Positions 16,406-24,536 of a stretch of DNA of 64,000 nt are shown here, one piece after another. A model generated the notes under the pieces. It did not search any database. It was not told the origin of the DNA and was given only the letters and a program-made list of their open reading frames with translations. Positions within the stretch are counted from its first letter, which is position 1. Every line of letters starts with the position of its first letter. Source of the DNA: an uncultured Prevotella sp. (lineage in GTDB: Bacteria > Bacteroidota > Bacteroidia > Bacteroidales > Bacteroidaceae); NCBI GenBank assembly GCA_905211345.1, contig CAJMAO010000001.1:1-64000 (forward strand), in the 5' to 3' direction. The position numbers were made by a program, and so were the translations under genes.

Positions 16406-17029
16406 TCAATGCTTATGCCACCCCGGTTCATGGCGTTTTTGTAATTCTTCAGCTATCCGCTCTATACGCAATCCTTTTTCCGTAAGCAGCACGATGAGAT
16501 GATAAAACATGTCAGAAGCCTCATATATAAGACGCTCGTCGCTACCGTTCACGGCCTCGATAACTGTCTCCAATGCCTCCTCGCCTACTTTCTGCGCAAT
16601 CCTGTTGACACCGTCTTTGAAAAGGCTTGTTGTGTATGAGCCTTCAGGCATTTCCTCATGACGTTTTTCAACGAGATCCTGTAGCACGGAAAGAAAAGAC
16701 AAAGGATTGGCTACATTATCCTCGCCCCAGCAAGTATCAGCACCGGTATGGCACACTGGGCCTTCAGGCACAGCCTTCACTAGCAATGTGTCATTATCAC
16801 AATCAACGGCCACGCTCACCACATTGAGATAGTTACCTGAGGTTTCTCCTTTTGTCCAAAGGCATTTCCGGGTCCTGCTGTAAAACGTAACCTTGCCCGT
16901 ATCCATTGTCTTTCGATACGCTTCCTCGTTCATAAAACCGAGCATCAGCACTTTCATCGTTCCGTTATCCTGCACAATGGCAGGCACAAGACCGTTCATC
17001 TTCTCAAAATCTATATTCATGTCAATCAT
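16406..17029 (-). CDS. hisIE: Bifunctional phosphoribosyl-AMP cyclohydrolase / phosphoribosyl-ATP pyrophosphatase
   Basis: A 207-residue fusion that carries out steps 2 and 3 of histidine synthesis. The HisI part (about 1-115) has the metal-binding segment [11 protein letters not shown] with the later cysteines [10 protein letters not shown]. The HisE part (about 120-207) has the helical PHP-like sequence with [11 protein letters not shown] and [13 protein letters not shown]. The start overlaps the hisF stop by 4 bp (ATGA), so translation is coupled. The gene order hisH-hisA-hisF-hisIE is the conserved second half of the his operon. Genes for the other steps lie outside the window. Confidence 0.95.
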   Translation of the reverse strand: MIDMNIDFEKMNGLVPAIVQDNGTMKVLMLGFMNEEAYRKTMDTGKVTFYSRTRKCLWTKGETSGNYLNVVSVAVDCDNDTLLVKAVPEGPVCHTGADTCWGEDNVANPLSFLSVLQDLVEKRHEEMPEGSYTTSLFKDGVNRIAQKVGEEALETVIEAVNGSDERLIYEASDMFYHLIVLLTEKGLRIERIAEELQKRHEPGWHKH

Positions 17030-17805
17030 TTTTGTGGTAAATGATGAAGCCTTACGTTCACTCCCTCATTATATAGATAGTTCTTCAACTCCCCTATATT
17101 TATCTCACCGAAATGAAACACACTCGCTGCCAAAGCCGCATCAGCCTTTCCATGCACAAAAGCATCCCTGAAATGTTCCGGTCGCCCGGCGCCGCCGCTG
17201 GCAATGATTGGTATCCCCAACAGGTCGGCCAGACGCGCGATGGCGTCGTTAGCATACCCATGTTTCACCCCGTCGTGGTTCATGCTCGTGAACAGAATCT
17301 CGCCTGCGCCACGCTCCTCAGCTTCCTTAGCCCAGTCAAACAGGTCGCGTCCTGTCTGTACACGACCTCCGTTCAGGTAGCAAGTCCACCTGCCTTCATC
17401 ACATTTCGCGTCAATGGCACATACGCACACCTGCGAACCGAAGCGCCTAGCAATGTCATCTATCAGCTCAGGACGTCGCAATGCCGCACTGTTCACGCTG
17501 ACCTTGTCGGCACCGGCGCATAACAGACGCTCAACATCGGCTATGTCATTGATGCCTCCGCCGACAGTGAACGGTATGTTAATTTCAGCCGCTACGCTCG
17601 TAACGACATCGGTAAACGTCCTACGCCCCTCGCTACTCGCTGTTATGTCGAGATATACCAATTCGTCGGCACCAGCCTCGCTGTACGCCTTTCCGAGCTC
17701 GACAGGGTCGCCGGCAGACCTCAGGTTTACAAAATTTGTTCCCTTTACGGTCTGCCCGTCCTTCACGTCCAAACATGGTATTATCCTCTTTGCCAGTCCT
17801 TTCAT
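17026..17805 (-). CDS. hisF: Imidazole glycerol phosphate synthase, cyclase subunit
   Basis: A 259-residue (beta-alpha)8-barrel protein. With HisH it makes imidazole glycerol phosphate and AICAR from PRFAR and glutamine-derived ammonia. It opens with [17 protein letters not shown], which carries the first catalytic aspartate; the second Asp is in [11 protein letters not shown]. The start at MKGLAKRI was chosen because known HisF proteins begin there; a TTG 8 codons upstream would overlap hisA. It is 4 bp after hisA and overlaps hisIE by 4 bp. AICAR links this step to purine synthesis, as does purU upstream. Confidence 0.96.
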   Translation of the reverse strand: MKGLAKRIIPCLDVKDGQTVKGTNFVNLRSAGDPVELGKAYSEAGADELVYLDITASSEGRRTFTDVVTSVAAEINIPFTVGGGINDIADVERLLCAGADKVSVNSAALRRPELIDDIARRFGSQVCVCAIDAKCDEGRWTCYLNGGRVQTGRDLFDWAKEAEERGAGEILFTSMNHDGVKHGYANDAIARLADLLGIPIIASGGAGRPEHFRDAFVHGKADAALAASVFHFGEINIGELKNYLYNEGVNVRLHHLPQK

Positions 17806-17809
17806 AGGG

Positions 17810-18544
17810 TCATGATTCCAGCTTTTCAATGTCTTCCTTCAACGTCCTTATGTCGACCTTGCCTTCATATATGGCCTTGCCGAATACAACCGACGGCACG
17901 CCTTCACGCTCAAGCCGCCTTATATCGGCAGCACACGACACTCCGCCGCTCGCAATCAAGTTGATACCGGGAAACCCGGCCAATATCTTTTTATACAAGC
18001 CAAATGCCGGGCCCTGCAACATTCCGTCCTTTGAAATGTCGGTGCAGAGCACGTTTTCCACTCCTTTTGCAATATAATATTCCAGAAACTCGGCTATGTC
18101 TTCCTGCGTGTCGTCAAGCCAGCCGTTAATGCTTATCTTGCCGTCACGCACGTCTGCGCCGAGTATTATCCGCCCGGGGCCGAACTTATCGAGCCATTCC
18201 ACGAACAAGTCACGCTGCGTCACTGCTACCGAACCTACCGTAACCAAAGCCGCGCCGCAATCGAATACACGCCGTATGTCGTCCTCTGTCTTTACGCCTC
18301 CGCCGAAATCAACTGTCAGACCGGTGTGCGAGGTTATCTCTTTAAGCACCTTAAGATTGACAACATGTTCCGACTTGGCCCCGTCAAGGTCGACTACATG
18401 CAGGCGTTTGAACCCGGCCGCCTCGAACATCTCGGCCATTTCAGCCGGAGAACCGTCATAAACGGTCTTCGCCGCGTAATCGCCTTTAGCCAGCCTAACG
18501 CACTTGCCGTCGATTATGTCTATTGCCGGTATAAGTTCTATCAT
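17810..18544 (-). CDS. hisA: ProFAR isomerase
   Basis: A 244-residue (beta-alpha)8 barrel, the isomerase that opens the ribose ring of ProFAR in histidine synthesis. It starts [18 protein letters not shown], with the catalytic Asp of the first strand; [10 protein letters not shown] and the strand with DISKDGML fit the phosphate site and the second catalytic Asp. The chosen ATG at 18544 follows hisH by 4 bp; the frame extends to a TTG inside hisH. The length is normal. Confidence 0.96.
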   Translation of the reverse strand: MIELIPAIDIIDGKCVRLAKGDYAAKTVYDGSPAEMAEMFEAAGFKRLHVVDLDGAKSEHVVNLKVLKEITSHTGLTVDFGGGVKTEDDIRRVFDCGAALVTVGSVAVTQRDLFVEWLDKFGPGRIILGADVRDGKISINGWLDDTQEDIAEFLEYYIAKGVENVLCTDISKDGMLQGPAFGLYKKILAGFPGINLIASGGVSCAADIRRLEREGVPSVVFGKAIYEGKVDIRTLKEDIEKLES

Positions 18545-18548
18545 TGCC

Positions 18549-19142
18549 TTACAATTCAAGGAAATTGCGTATTATCATCTCACCCACGCTTCCACTCTTT
18601 TCCGGGTGAAACTGAGTAGCGTAAAAATTGTCTTTCTGCATGGCTGCGCTATACGGCTGGATATAATCCGATACAGCCGCCGTAAAACGGCAAACTGGCA
18701 CGTAATAGCTATGTACGAAATAAACAAACGCACCTTCGGGAGCCAGACCTTTGAACAGCGGCGACCGCAAACCGTAAAGCGAGTTCCAGCCCATAGCCGG
18801 CACTTTATCTTCGTGTCGCGACGGACTGAACCTCAACACGTCGGCATCAAAAACCCCGAGACAGTCGGTGTCGCCTTCTTCCGAGTGGCGGCATAACAGT
18901 TGTTGCCCTATGCAAATGCCTAGCACGGGCTGCAGTAAACCACGTATCACCGTATCAAGACCGTGACCGCGCAAATACTCCATAGCACACGCAGCCTCAC
19001 CCTGACCGGGAAACACGACCCTGTCAGCCGACCTTATCAGCCGCGCGTCATCAGTCAGAACAGGCTCAACGCCTAGCCTACGCAAGGCGTTTACCACGCT
19101 GTACACGTTGCCCGCGTTATACTTTATAACCGCTACATTCAT
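18549..19142 (-). CDS. hisH: Imidazole glycerol phosphate synthase, glutamine amidotransferase subunit
   Basis: A 197-residue class I glutamine amidotransferase that supplies ammonia to HisF. The nucleophile Cys lies in LGICIGQQLL and the His-Glu pair in TQFHPEKSG near the C-terminus. MNVAVIKYNAGN was chosen as start, as in other HisH proteins; an upstream ATG 12 codons earlier is possible. It is the first gene of the his group and follows purU by 61 bp, probably on the same transcript. Confidence 0.96.
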   Translation of the reverse strand: MNVAVIKYNAGNVYSVVNALRRLGVEPVLTDDARLIRSADRVVFPGQGEAACAMEYLRGHGLDTVIRGLLQPVLGICIGQQLLCRHSEEGDTDCLGVFDADVLRFSPSRHEDKVPAMGWNSLYGLRSPLFKGLAPEGAFVYFVHSYYVPVCRFTAAVSDYIQPYSAAMQKDNFYATQFHPEKSGSVGEMIIRNFLEL

Positions 19143-19203
19143 ATCTTCATCAGTCGTCAAGCCCGTAAAGACAAGCATACAGTCAAGCCCGCCACACTTG
19201 CCG

Positions 19204-20067
19204 CTAACTGAATATTATCGTCTTGTTATTATATGTCAATATCTTTCGCTCGATATGCTTTGTCACCGCACGGCTAAGCACGATCTTTTCCAAGTCGCGT
19301 CCTTTGAGTACAAGGCTCTCCGGCGTGTCCTTGTGGCTTATCCTCACCACGTCCTGCTCTATTATCGGACCGGCGTCAAGCTCCATTGTAACGTAATGGC
19401 TCGTCGCCCCTATAATCTTCACTCCGCGCTCCCATGCTTGATGGTAAGGCTTTGCGCCTATGAAGGCAGGCAGGAACGAATGGTGGATGTTGATTATATG
19501 GTGGGGGTACTCCTTTATCATCCGCTCGCTGATTATCTGCATATAGCGCGCAAGCACGATGAATGTCACCCGCTCTTTCTTCAGCAGTTCCATTTCGGCC
19601 TGCTCCACTTCGGCTTTATTTGAATGGTCTTTATTTATAGACCATACATAATACGGAATGCCGAACTGTTCTGCCACATAACGCAAATCTTCATGATTGC
19701 TGATGATGCAAGGTATCTCGACGTTCCACTCGCCCGCCTTGTAACGCGCCAGCAGGTCGTAAAGACAGTGGCTCATCTTGCTCACGAATATCGCCATGCG
19801 GGGCTTCACGTCGTTGAAATACAGGTTAAACGTCATATCATACCTCGTGGCGTAAAGTGTCTGGAAATATTCTTTCAGTTTGTCGCGCGGTATGATGAAA
19901 CCGTCAAGCTCCCACTCAAGCCTCATAAAGAACATGCCGTCTTGCCGGTCAACATACTGGTCCAGATAGACTATGTTGCCGTTATTGTCTGTAATAAACT
20001 TTGTTATCTCGGTTATTATACCCTGTTTGTCGGGACAATGAAGCAGCAATATCGCGGTTGGTCTCAT
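19204..20067 (-). CDS. purU: Formyltetrahydrofolate deformylase
   Basis: A 287-residue enzyme that hydrolyses 10-formyl-THF to THF and formate and so balances one-carbon pools and feeds formate to purine synthesis. The N-terminal ACT domain (about 1-80) starts AILLLHCPDKQGIITEIT. The C-terminal formyltransferase-like domain has IPCIISNHEDLRY and the motif INIHHSFLPAFIG, and the catalytic Asp is expected in LDAGPIIEQDV. A leftward promoter stands just upstream, making it the likely first gene of the long his/lys transcript. Confidence 0.95.
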   Translation of the reverse strand: MRPTAILLLHCPDKQGIITEITKFITDNNGNIVYLDQYVDRQDGMFFMRLEWELDGFIIPRDKLKEYFQTLYATRYDMTFNLYFNDVKPRMAIFVSKMSHCLYDLLARYKAGEWNVEIPCIISNHEDLRYVAEQFGIPYYVWSINKDHSNKAEVEQAEMELLKKERVTFIVLARYMQIISERMIKEYPHHIINIHHSFLPAFIGAKPYHQAWERGVKIIGATSHYVTMELDAGPIIEQDVVRISHKDTPESLVLKGRDLEKIVLSRAVTKHIERKILTYNNKTIIFS

Positions 20068-20108
20068 TTACATTAAATGATAGTTTTACCTTTTTATATT
20101 TCCATTTG

Positions 20109-20139
20109 CAAAAGTAATAAATAACTTCGGATTAGCAAT
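20109..20139 (-). promoter_or_regulatory. Promoter of the purU-his-lys run
   Basis: Minus-strand ATTG (20136-20139), a 19-bp spacer, then TACTTTTG (20109-20116): one mismatch in the -33 element and a full -7 match, 42 bp before purU. Confidence 0.65.
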
Positions 20140-20845
20140 CATCTTTTAACGATATTTTTAAGTACGCATACAATATGGCATCCATATAAGCCTTTTGCAG
20201 TCTTTACGGCAGACATTACCATTCTTAATATAACAAAAAGTCACTCACAGACACAAACAAGAACGCTAAATGCCATAAAATCCATTCAATAAGAACTATG
20301 CGTAGCCCTTTTCAAACTTCATGCCAAAACCATAGCGGTAAACATATTTTAAACGAGGAGAAATCTGTTTTCTTTACATTGGAATTTTGCAAAAAAGACA
20401 ACGGGAAAGACTGCGACATCTATAAAAACACTAAAAAATGGCTTCATACAATGAAATTGATGGCCTTTTAGGATGTCAAAGACGGCCTTTTAGGATGCAG
20501 AATACCGTATTTTACTCATTAAACAACCTCATTTTTTACTGTTGAAAACGCCATTTCAGGCGATTTTAACAAGCCGCGCGAATCAACTCACGCAACAACA
20601 TCCTGACCATCAAGCATTTACGTACATCCTCAAAAAGCACGTTCTTTTCTGCCAAATTATCCGTTACCCAACGACAATGGCCTTCTCAACGCGTCAAACG
20701 AAACTTCGCGCCAATCACAATTAACATTATTTTAATATATCCCATTACTGCGAATGTCACATCACACATCTGCAAAAGACAGCCACGCGACCATACAGCA
20801 GAATATCAGTAAAGCCCGGCAAAACATTTTTTATGTTATATTTCA
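20140..20845. repeat. Gene-free stretch with GGCCTTTT repeats
   Basis: There are no supported genes in 700 bp between the divergent purU and paaK. GGCCTTTTAGGATG occurs twice at a 22-bp period (20462-20475 and 20484-20497). CAAGCATTTACGTA near 20618 resembles CAAGCACTTACGTA near 36335, in another intergenic region that also holds GGCCTTTT. These look like members of a dispersed intergenic repeat family. Confidence 0.55.
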
Positions 20846-20877
20846 TTTGCAAATATCAAAATAAAAGTGTAATATTG
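20846..20877 (+). promoter_or_regulatory. Promoter of paaK
   Basis: TTTG at 20846-20849 and TAATATTG at 20870-20877 (one mismatch to TAnnTTTG), 20-bp spacer, 34 bp before the start codon. Confidence 0.65.
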
Positions 20878-20911
20878 CAAACTGGAAAAGCGACAAAAAG
20901 AAAGGGCAAGC

Positions 20912-22234
20912 ATGATGAACGGAGAATACTGGCAACCTGAAATCGAAACAATGCCACGTGCGGAACTGCAGAAGCTGCAGGCTGAAAAGCTGAGACAGAC
21001 CGTAGAAACGGCATTGCGATCACCGTTCTATGGAAAGAGGTTGCGCCAATGCGGCGTGTCGCCTGATTCTATCAGGACGGTTGACGATATAAGGAAAATA
21101 CCGTTCACCACAAAACAAGACCTCAGGGACAACTACCCTTTCGGATTAGTAAGCGGCAATATGAAAGACGCCGTGCGCATACACTCGTCAAGCGGTACGA
21201 CAGGTCATCCTACCGTAGTGGTATATTCCCGCCACGACATCGATTCATGGGCGAACATGATAGCAAGAAACATGTACATGGTGGGGTGCCGTGACACCGA
21301 CGTTTTCCAAAACAGTTCAGGCTATGGGATGTTCACCGGGGGGCTGGGCTTCCAATACGGAGCCGAAAAACTCGGTGCCACAACTGTTCCGGCGGCCGCC
21401 GGCAACAGTAAACGCCAAATAATGTTCATACGCGATTTCGGCACGACATGCCTGCACGCCATACCCAGTTACGCCGTAAGGCTGGCCGAAGTGTTCCACG
21501 AAGAAGGCATAGATCCTCGTGACACACGGCTGCGCACGCTGTTCATCGGAGCCGAACCGCACACCGAAGAACAACGCCGCAGGATAGAACGGCTGCTTGG
21601 CGTGAAAGCGTACAACAGTTTCGGCATGACGGAGATGAACGGTCCCGGTGTGGCCTTCGAGTGCAAGGAACAAAACGGGATGCACCTGTGGGAAGACAAC
21701 TACATCGTTGAAATAGTCGACCCCGATACGCTGGAACCCCTACCAGACGGCGAAACAGGCGAAATGGTGCTCACCACACTCGACCGGACAATGATGCCTA
21801 TACTGCGCTACCGCACGCGCGACCTTACCCGCATCATCCCCGGAGAATGTCCTTGCGGCCGCACCCACCGGCGCATAGACCGCATAAAAGGACGTACCGA
21901 CGACATGTTCATCATCAAAGGCGTAAACGTATTCCCAATGCAGGTTGAGAAAATACTGGCGCAATACCCGGGTCTCGGCTCAAATTACCTCATCACGCTC
22001 GACACCGTGGACGACAACGATACCATGACCGTAGAAGTAGAACTTGACGACATGGGCACCGATGTACTGCCGGAACTGCAAAGAATGACAAAAAACATAC
22101 AACGCGCGCTTAAAGACGAAATTCTGCTTACACCAAAAGTAAAATTGGTAAAAAAAGGCTCGATACCAACAAGCGACGGTAAAGCAGTAAGAGTAAACGA
22201 CCTGCGCGAAGGAAGAAAACAATCAACTAAATAA
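20912..22234 (+). CDS. paaK: Phenylacetate-CoA ligase-like enzyme
   Basis: A 440-residue adenylate-forming enzyme of the PaaK type, which joins an aryl acid such as phenylacetate to CoA using ATP. The phosphate-binding loop is HSSSGTTGHPTVV. FGMTEMNGPGVAFEC and YRTRDLTRI fit the adenylation motifs, and the C-terminal AMP-binding lid has RIKGRTDDMFIIKGVNVFP. The length is normal. In gut Bacteroidales this enzyme occurs without the aerobic phenylacetate pathway and is thought to activate aryl acids from amino-acid fermentation. The ribosome site AAAGGG precedes two adjacent ATGs; the first is used. The DUF3256 gene follows after 12 bp. Confidence 0.9.
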   Translation: MMNGEYWQPEIETMPRAELQKLQAEKLRQTVETALRSPFYGKRLRQCGVSPDSIRTVDDIRKIPFTTKQDLRDNYPFGLVSGNMKDAVRIHSSSGTTGHPTVVVYSRHDIDSWANMIARNMYMVGCRDTDVFQNSSGYGMFTGGLGFQYGAEKLGATTVPAAAGNSKRQIMFIRDFGTTCLHAIPSYAVRLAEVFHEEGIDPRDTRLRTLFIGAEPHTEEQRRRIERLLGVKAYNSFGMTEMNGPGVAFECKEQNGMHLWEDNYIVEIVDPDTLEPLPDGETGEMVLTTLDRTMMPILRYRTRDLTRIIPGECPCGRTHRRIDRIKGRTDDMFIIKGVNVFPMQVEKILAQYPGLGSNYLITLDTVDDNDTMTVEVELDDMGTDVLPELQRMTKNIQRALKDEILLTPKVKLVKKGSIPTSDGKAVRVNDLREGRKQSTK

Positions 22235-22246
22235 TAAATTGGAACT

Positions 22247-22906
22247 ATGAAAACTGCAATCAAGACCCTAGCACTTGCAGCCGGACTGACACTGGCGCCA
22301 CTGGCCGCCGACGCGCAGAAAACGGCGACAAGCGTATTGTCCACCATGCCGCAGGAACTCATACCATACATCAACGACGACCAGCGCGGCGAAATGAGCA
22401 AATTCAGCATCGAAAACGACACTGTTACAATAAAAAACGAACTCAACGGCACTAGCACGGTAACAGTAATCAATGACGATTTTGCGAAAATAGACCTTAG
22501 CAAAAGCGCTATGATACTGATTAAACTGCTACCTGTAAGCGATACGGCAAAAATCATCTGCATGGTAAGAACAATCAAGACACCTTTGCCGGAAAGCGAC
22601 ATAAGGTTTTACAACACCGACTGGTCGCCGATAAAATCAAAGTTCAACTTGCCCGACTTGCGCAATGACGACGAAATGCTGGCCATGCTCACACAACGCC
22701 CCGACAGCATGACGGAGACTAAGTTTGAAGAGCTGCGCAGCTATATCGAGCCTGTCATTGTCAGCGCCGACATTCCGGACGGAGGTTACAAGATTACGTT
22801 AAACCTCAACATTCCGTTCACAACAAAAGAAGAAAGAAAGAATATAAAAGCCATAATAAGGCAAAAATCATTTAAATGGAACGGCAAAACATTTAAAATG
22901 ATTTAA
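22247..22906 (+). CDS. DUF3256 family secreted protein
   Basis: A 219-residue protein with a signal peptide (residues 1 to about 24, ending ADAQ). It fits the Bacteroidales-specific DUF3256 family, recognised from the segment ending SDIRFYNTDWSP, the IICMVRT strand and the C-terminal KSFKWNGKTF. The family has no known function and is probably periplasmic. In Bacteroidales it is commonly next to phenylacetate-CoA ligase, as here, which suggests a linked but unknown role. No lipobox is present. Confidence 0.8.
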   Translation: MKTAIKTLALAAGLTLAPLAADAQKTATSVLSTMPQELIPYINDDQRGEMSKFSIENDTVTIKNELNGTSTVTVINDDFAKIDLSKSAMILIKLLPVSDTAKIICMVRTIKTPLPESDIRFYNTDWSPIKSKFNLPDLRNDDEMLAMLTQRPDSMTETKFEELRSYIEPVIVSADIPDGGYKITLNLNIPFTTKEERKNIKAIIRQKSFKWNGKTFKMI

Positions 22907-22931
22907 AATACGCGGATTTTCATCTATATAT

Positions 22932-22962
22932 TTTGCAGATAAAAAAATAATCAATACCTTTG
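22932..22962 (+). promoter_or_regulatory. Promoter of a small RNA candidate
   Basis: TTTG at 22932-22935 and TACCTTTG at 22955-22962 with a 19-bp spacer, a full consensus match. No gene follows for more than 300 bp. Confidence 0.75.
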
Positions 22963-22968
22963 CACTGT

Positions 22969-23040
22969 GTTTTTCATGGTATTAGATTATTAAGGTTAAT
23001 AAAAGATTGGTTGTCGTGAGACAATCAATTTTTGTTTTAT
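22969..23040 (+). ncRNA. Candidate small RNA of about 70 nt
   Basis: Transcription from the full promoter at 22932-22962 would start near 22969 and end at a hairpin, ATTGGTTGTC / GACAATCAAT (23006-23015 with 23020-23029, loop GTGA), followed by TTTTTGTTTT. Promoter, short body and terminator form a complete unit with no open frame of note. The body (GGTATTAGATTATTAAGG) reminds me of leader or small-RNA sequences in other Bacteroidales, but I cannot name a family. Confidence 0.6.
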
Positions 23041-23122
23041 ATAAGTTCGTCTTTATTCCATTTGCATGACGACCGTCGAGCAAAAGCCGAAATCTCAAAG
23101 GCGGATTAAAGACGAGCTTATA
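23040..23122. repeat. Imperfect inverted repeat
   Basis: The arms 23040-23059 and 23103-23122 are complementary at 18 of 20 positions (TATAAGTTCGTCTTTATTCC on the left). The loop holds GC-rich short complementary strings. It lies between the small RNA candidate and the tRNA operon. From 23123 to the tRNA promoter I see nothing. Confidence 0.5.
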
Positions 23123-23265
23123 TATTTCAAACAAATATACACACCTCATTTTATTCATCTCCAACAAATATCCCATTAATAACGCTCTGTAGTGAACTAT
23201 TATCACACATTATTCCATATAAAATGCCTAAAACGGCAGAAAACAGAAAAATATTGCCGGAAAAA

Positions 23266-23297
23266 TTTGCACAGGCGGGAATAAATACTTACCTTTG
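23266..23297 (+). promoter_or_regulatory. Promoter of the tRNA-Ser/tRNA-Glu operon
   Basis: TTTG at 23266-23269, TACCTTTG at 23290-23297, 20-bp spacer: a full consensus match 44 bp before tRNA-Ser. Confidence 0.8.
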
Positions 23298-23341
23298 CAA
23301 CCGCATTTGAGCGATAATGCTTCGGTACAGTAAACCGGAAA

Positions 23342-23429
23342 GGAAGTTTGGGTGAGTGGCTGAAACCAGCAGTTTGCTAAACTGCCGTGCGAGTTTATCG
23401 TACCGGGGGTTCGAATCCCCCAGCTTCCG
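23342..23429 (+). tRNA. tRNA-Ser(GCT)
   Basis: An 88-nt class II tRNA. The acceptor stem GGAAGTT pairs with AGCTTCC, the anticodon loop TTGCTAA gives GCT (23376-23378), and there are a long variable arm and the T-arm GGGGGTTCGAATCCCCC. The discriminator is G. CCA is not encoded. Confidence 0.95.
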
Positions 23430-23463
23430 CAAAGTTGATGGGATTTTAAATAACATCAAATAT

Positions 23464-23535
23464 GGTGGATTCATCTAACGGTTAGGATACAAGATTCTCA
23501 ATCTTGGCATAGGGGTTCGATTCCCCTATCCACTA
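23464..23535 (+). tRNA. tRNA-Glu(CTC), integration target
   Basis: A 72-nt tRNA with acceptor GGTGGAT / ATCCACT, anticodon loop TTCTCAA giving CTC (23497-23499), and T-arm AGGGGTTCGATTCCCCT. It is 34 bp after tRNA-Ser. Its last 12 nt belong to the 20-bp att repeat of the integrated element and are repeated at 31356, so insertion leaves the tRNA intact. Confidence 0.93.
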
Positions 23536-23543
23536 CAAAAGAA
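23524..23543 (+). repeat. attL, 20-bp direct repeat
   Basis: CCCTATCCACTACAAAAGAA, identical to 31356-31375. It covers the 3' end of tRNA-Glu plus 8 bp. Confidence 0.9.
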
Positions 23544-23586
23544 AACGCTAAATGACTGATGTTCAGCCGTTTAGCGTTTTTCTTTT
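23542..23586 (+). terminator. Element-borne terminator behind tRNA-Glu
   Basis: Stem AAAACGCTAAA / TTTAGCGTTTT (23542-23552 with 23570-23580) with an inner CTGA/TCAG pairing and a T-rich tail. It replaces the original terminator of the tRNA operon, now 7.85 kb away at 31373-31414. Confidence 0.75.
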
Positions 23587-23625
23587 TATCACCACACCCT
23601 CAAAAGTCACCACATAGTCACCACA
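23587..23625 (+). repeat. Left cluster of CCACA arm-site motifs
   Basis: TATCACCACA at 23587, AGTCACCACA at 23605 and again at 23616. The last two are 11 bp apart, the same spacing as in the right cluster. Probable arm-type binding sites of the integrase. Confidence 0.55.
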
Positions 23626-23631
23626 CATAAT

Positions 23632-23699
23632 AAAGAAGCCTCCTATCCTCACTCGGACAAAAGGCTTCGATGCAATTAAAAATACCTCGATATGAGGGT
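23632..23699 (-). ncRNA. Candidate mini-transcript near attL
   Basis: A minus-strand -7 element TACCTTTG (23706-23713) is followed by a small hairpin (CCTC/GAGG) and then by GAAGCCT / AGGCTTC (23635-23641 with 23662-23668), ending in TTTATT. It may be a short RNA of about 70 nt or merely a transcription barrier. The -33 region is not evident. Confidence 0.4.
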
Positions 23700-23735
23700 T
23701 TGATGCAAAGGTACGAAATAATCCTGACACTTGCA

Positions 23736-23772
23736 AATAAAAGCGGCGGTCGCCATGAAAAGCAACCGCCGC
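23736..23772 (-). terminator. Terminator of the small membrane-protein genes
   Basis: GCGGCGGTCGC / GCAACCGCCGC (23743-23753 with 23762-23772), T-rich on the minus strand at 23736-23742. It lies 66 bp beyond the stop of the 35-residue gene. Confidence 0.65.
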
Positions 23773-23838
23773 CCGGTGTGTATTGATTCAGTTTGGCGTT
23801 TCCTTACAATCCTAAAGCCGCTTTATTTCGGCCTAACG

Positions 23839-23946
23839 CTAAATGTTGTTTTTCTTGTCTTTCAAAACTTTGTCTTGCCTGTTGAAATACACATATCCCA
23901 CAACGGCAATAACGATTACCAACACAGATGTTACTATTGCTCCCAT
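23839..23946 (-). CDS. 35-residue single-pass membrane protein
   Basis: A short frame starting MGAIVTSVLVIVIAVVGYVY, a single membrane helix, then a charged tail NRQDKVLKDKKNN. A strong ribosome site AAGGAGG ends 7-8 bp before the ATG. It starts 2 bp after the stop of the DUF6722-like gene, so they are translated together. Small membrane proteins in this position recur in Bacteroidales elements. The function is unknown; the strong Shine-Dalgarno, unusual for Bacteroidota, suggests efficient translation. Confidence 0.65.
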   Translation of the reverse strand: MGAIVTSVLVIVIAVVGYVYFNRQDKVLKDKKNNI

Positions 23947-23948
23947 AA

Positions 23949-24131
23949 TCATTCCTCCTTATCTTTTATCATTGACAATCCTACAACCAAAGTAACCAAC
24001 ACAGCTACCACTATTAAAGCGTAAACATACCACGCCCATTCCTCTATGCCATTAAAAACAGATGACAATAAGATAGCGGTCGCCATGTATTTGGCTATAT
24101 CCATAAGCCACTTTCCAAGTTCTTTCTTCAT
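23949..24131 (-). CDS. DUF6722-like small membrane protein
   Basis: A 60-residue protein. It begins MKKELGKWLMDIAKYMATA, followed by two hydrophobic stretches (about residues 15-28 and 33-54) and a charged end KDKEE. This pattern matches the small DUF6722 family as I remember it from Bacteroides and its mobile elements. It is probably an inner membrane protein. No function is known. It is the upstream partner of the 35-residue gene. Confidence 0.65.
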   Translation of the reverse strand: MKKELGKWLMDIAKYMATAILLSSVFNGIEEWAWYVYALIVVAVLVTLVVGLSMIKDKEE

Positions 24132-24188
24132 ACGCCAGCAAAGGTAAGCATTTATCCGTACAAATCAAAATCAACGCTGCAAAAAGAA

Positions 24189-24217
24189 TAAAAAAGCGGC
24201 AACCCGTAAAGAGCCGC
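24189..24217 (-). terminator. Terminator of the 95-residue gene
   Basis: Stem GCGGC / GCCGC (24196-24200 with 24213-24217), followed on the minus strand by TTTTTT. It lies 32 bp after the stop. Confidence 0.55.
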
Positions 24218-24248
24218 CGCCGATAGTTTGATTAAGGATATAACCCTT

Positions 24249-24536
24249 TTATATTTCCGTAAAAAAACTCTCCCATAAATTATAAAAAGCGACTTCGCCG
24301 GAAATGATTTGAAGTTGGTCGCAAAGTTCGTTCCACGCCTTTTCAAAATCAGGATAGGCCGTGTCTACTTCTTTATGGTGCATTTCATAGGACACAGCCG
24401 ACACCGTGCCGTGGATGTCGCCGAGTGCTGCCGCGCAACAGGCAATCTTCTTCATCATGTCGCTTACTTTCACGTCATCCATTCCTGACAGGTTGGGAAA
24501 CTCCTTTTTGATTAATTCCTTTGTTTCCATAAACAT
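24249..24536 (-). CDS. Hypothetical 95-residue protein of the element
   Basis: A small, mostly helical, soluble protein with no recognised domain. It begins MFMETKELIKKEFPNL, is Cys/Ala-rich in the middle (KKIACCAAALGDIHG) and ends in an aromatic segment FYNLWESFF. A second ATG two codons in is equally possible. It is a single gene with its own terminator. Nothing hints at DNA binding. It may be cargo or a regulator of the element. Confidence 0.6.
   Translation of the reverse strand: MFMETKELIKKEFPNLSGMDDVKVSDMMKKIACCAAALGDIHGTVSAVSYEMHHKEVDTAYPDFEKAWNELCDQLQIISGEVAFYNLWESFFTEI

Noticed and set aside
23731..24024. 97-codon rightward frame near attL
   Set aside because: It overlaps two better supported minus-strand small membrane-protein genes with a strong ribosome site.
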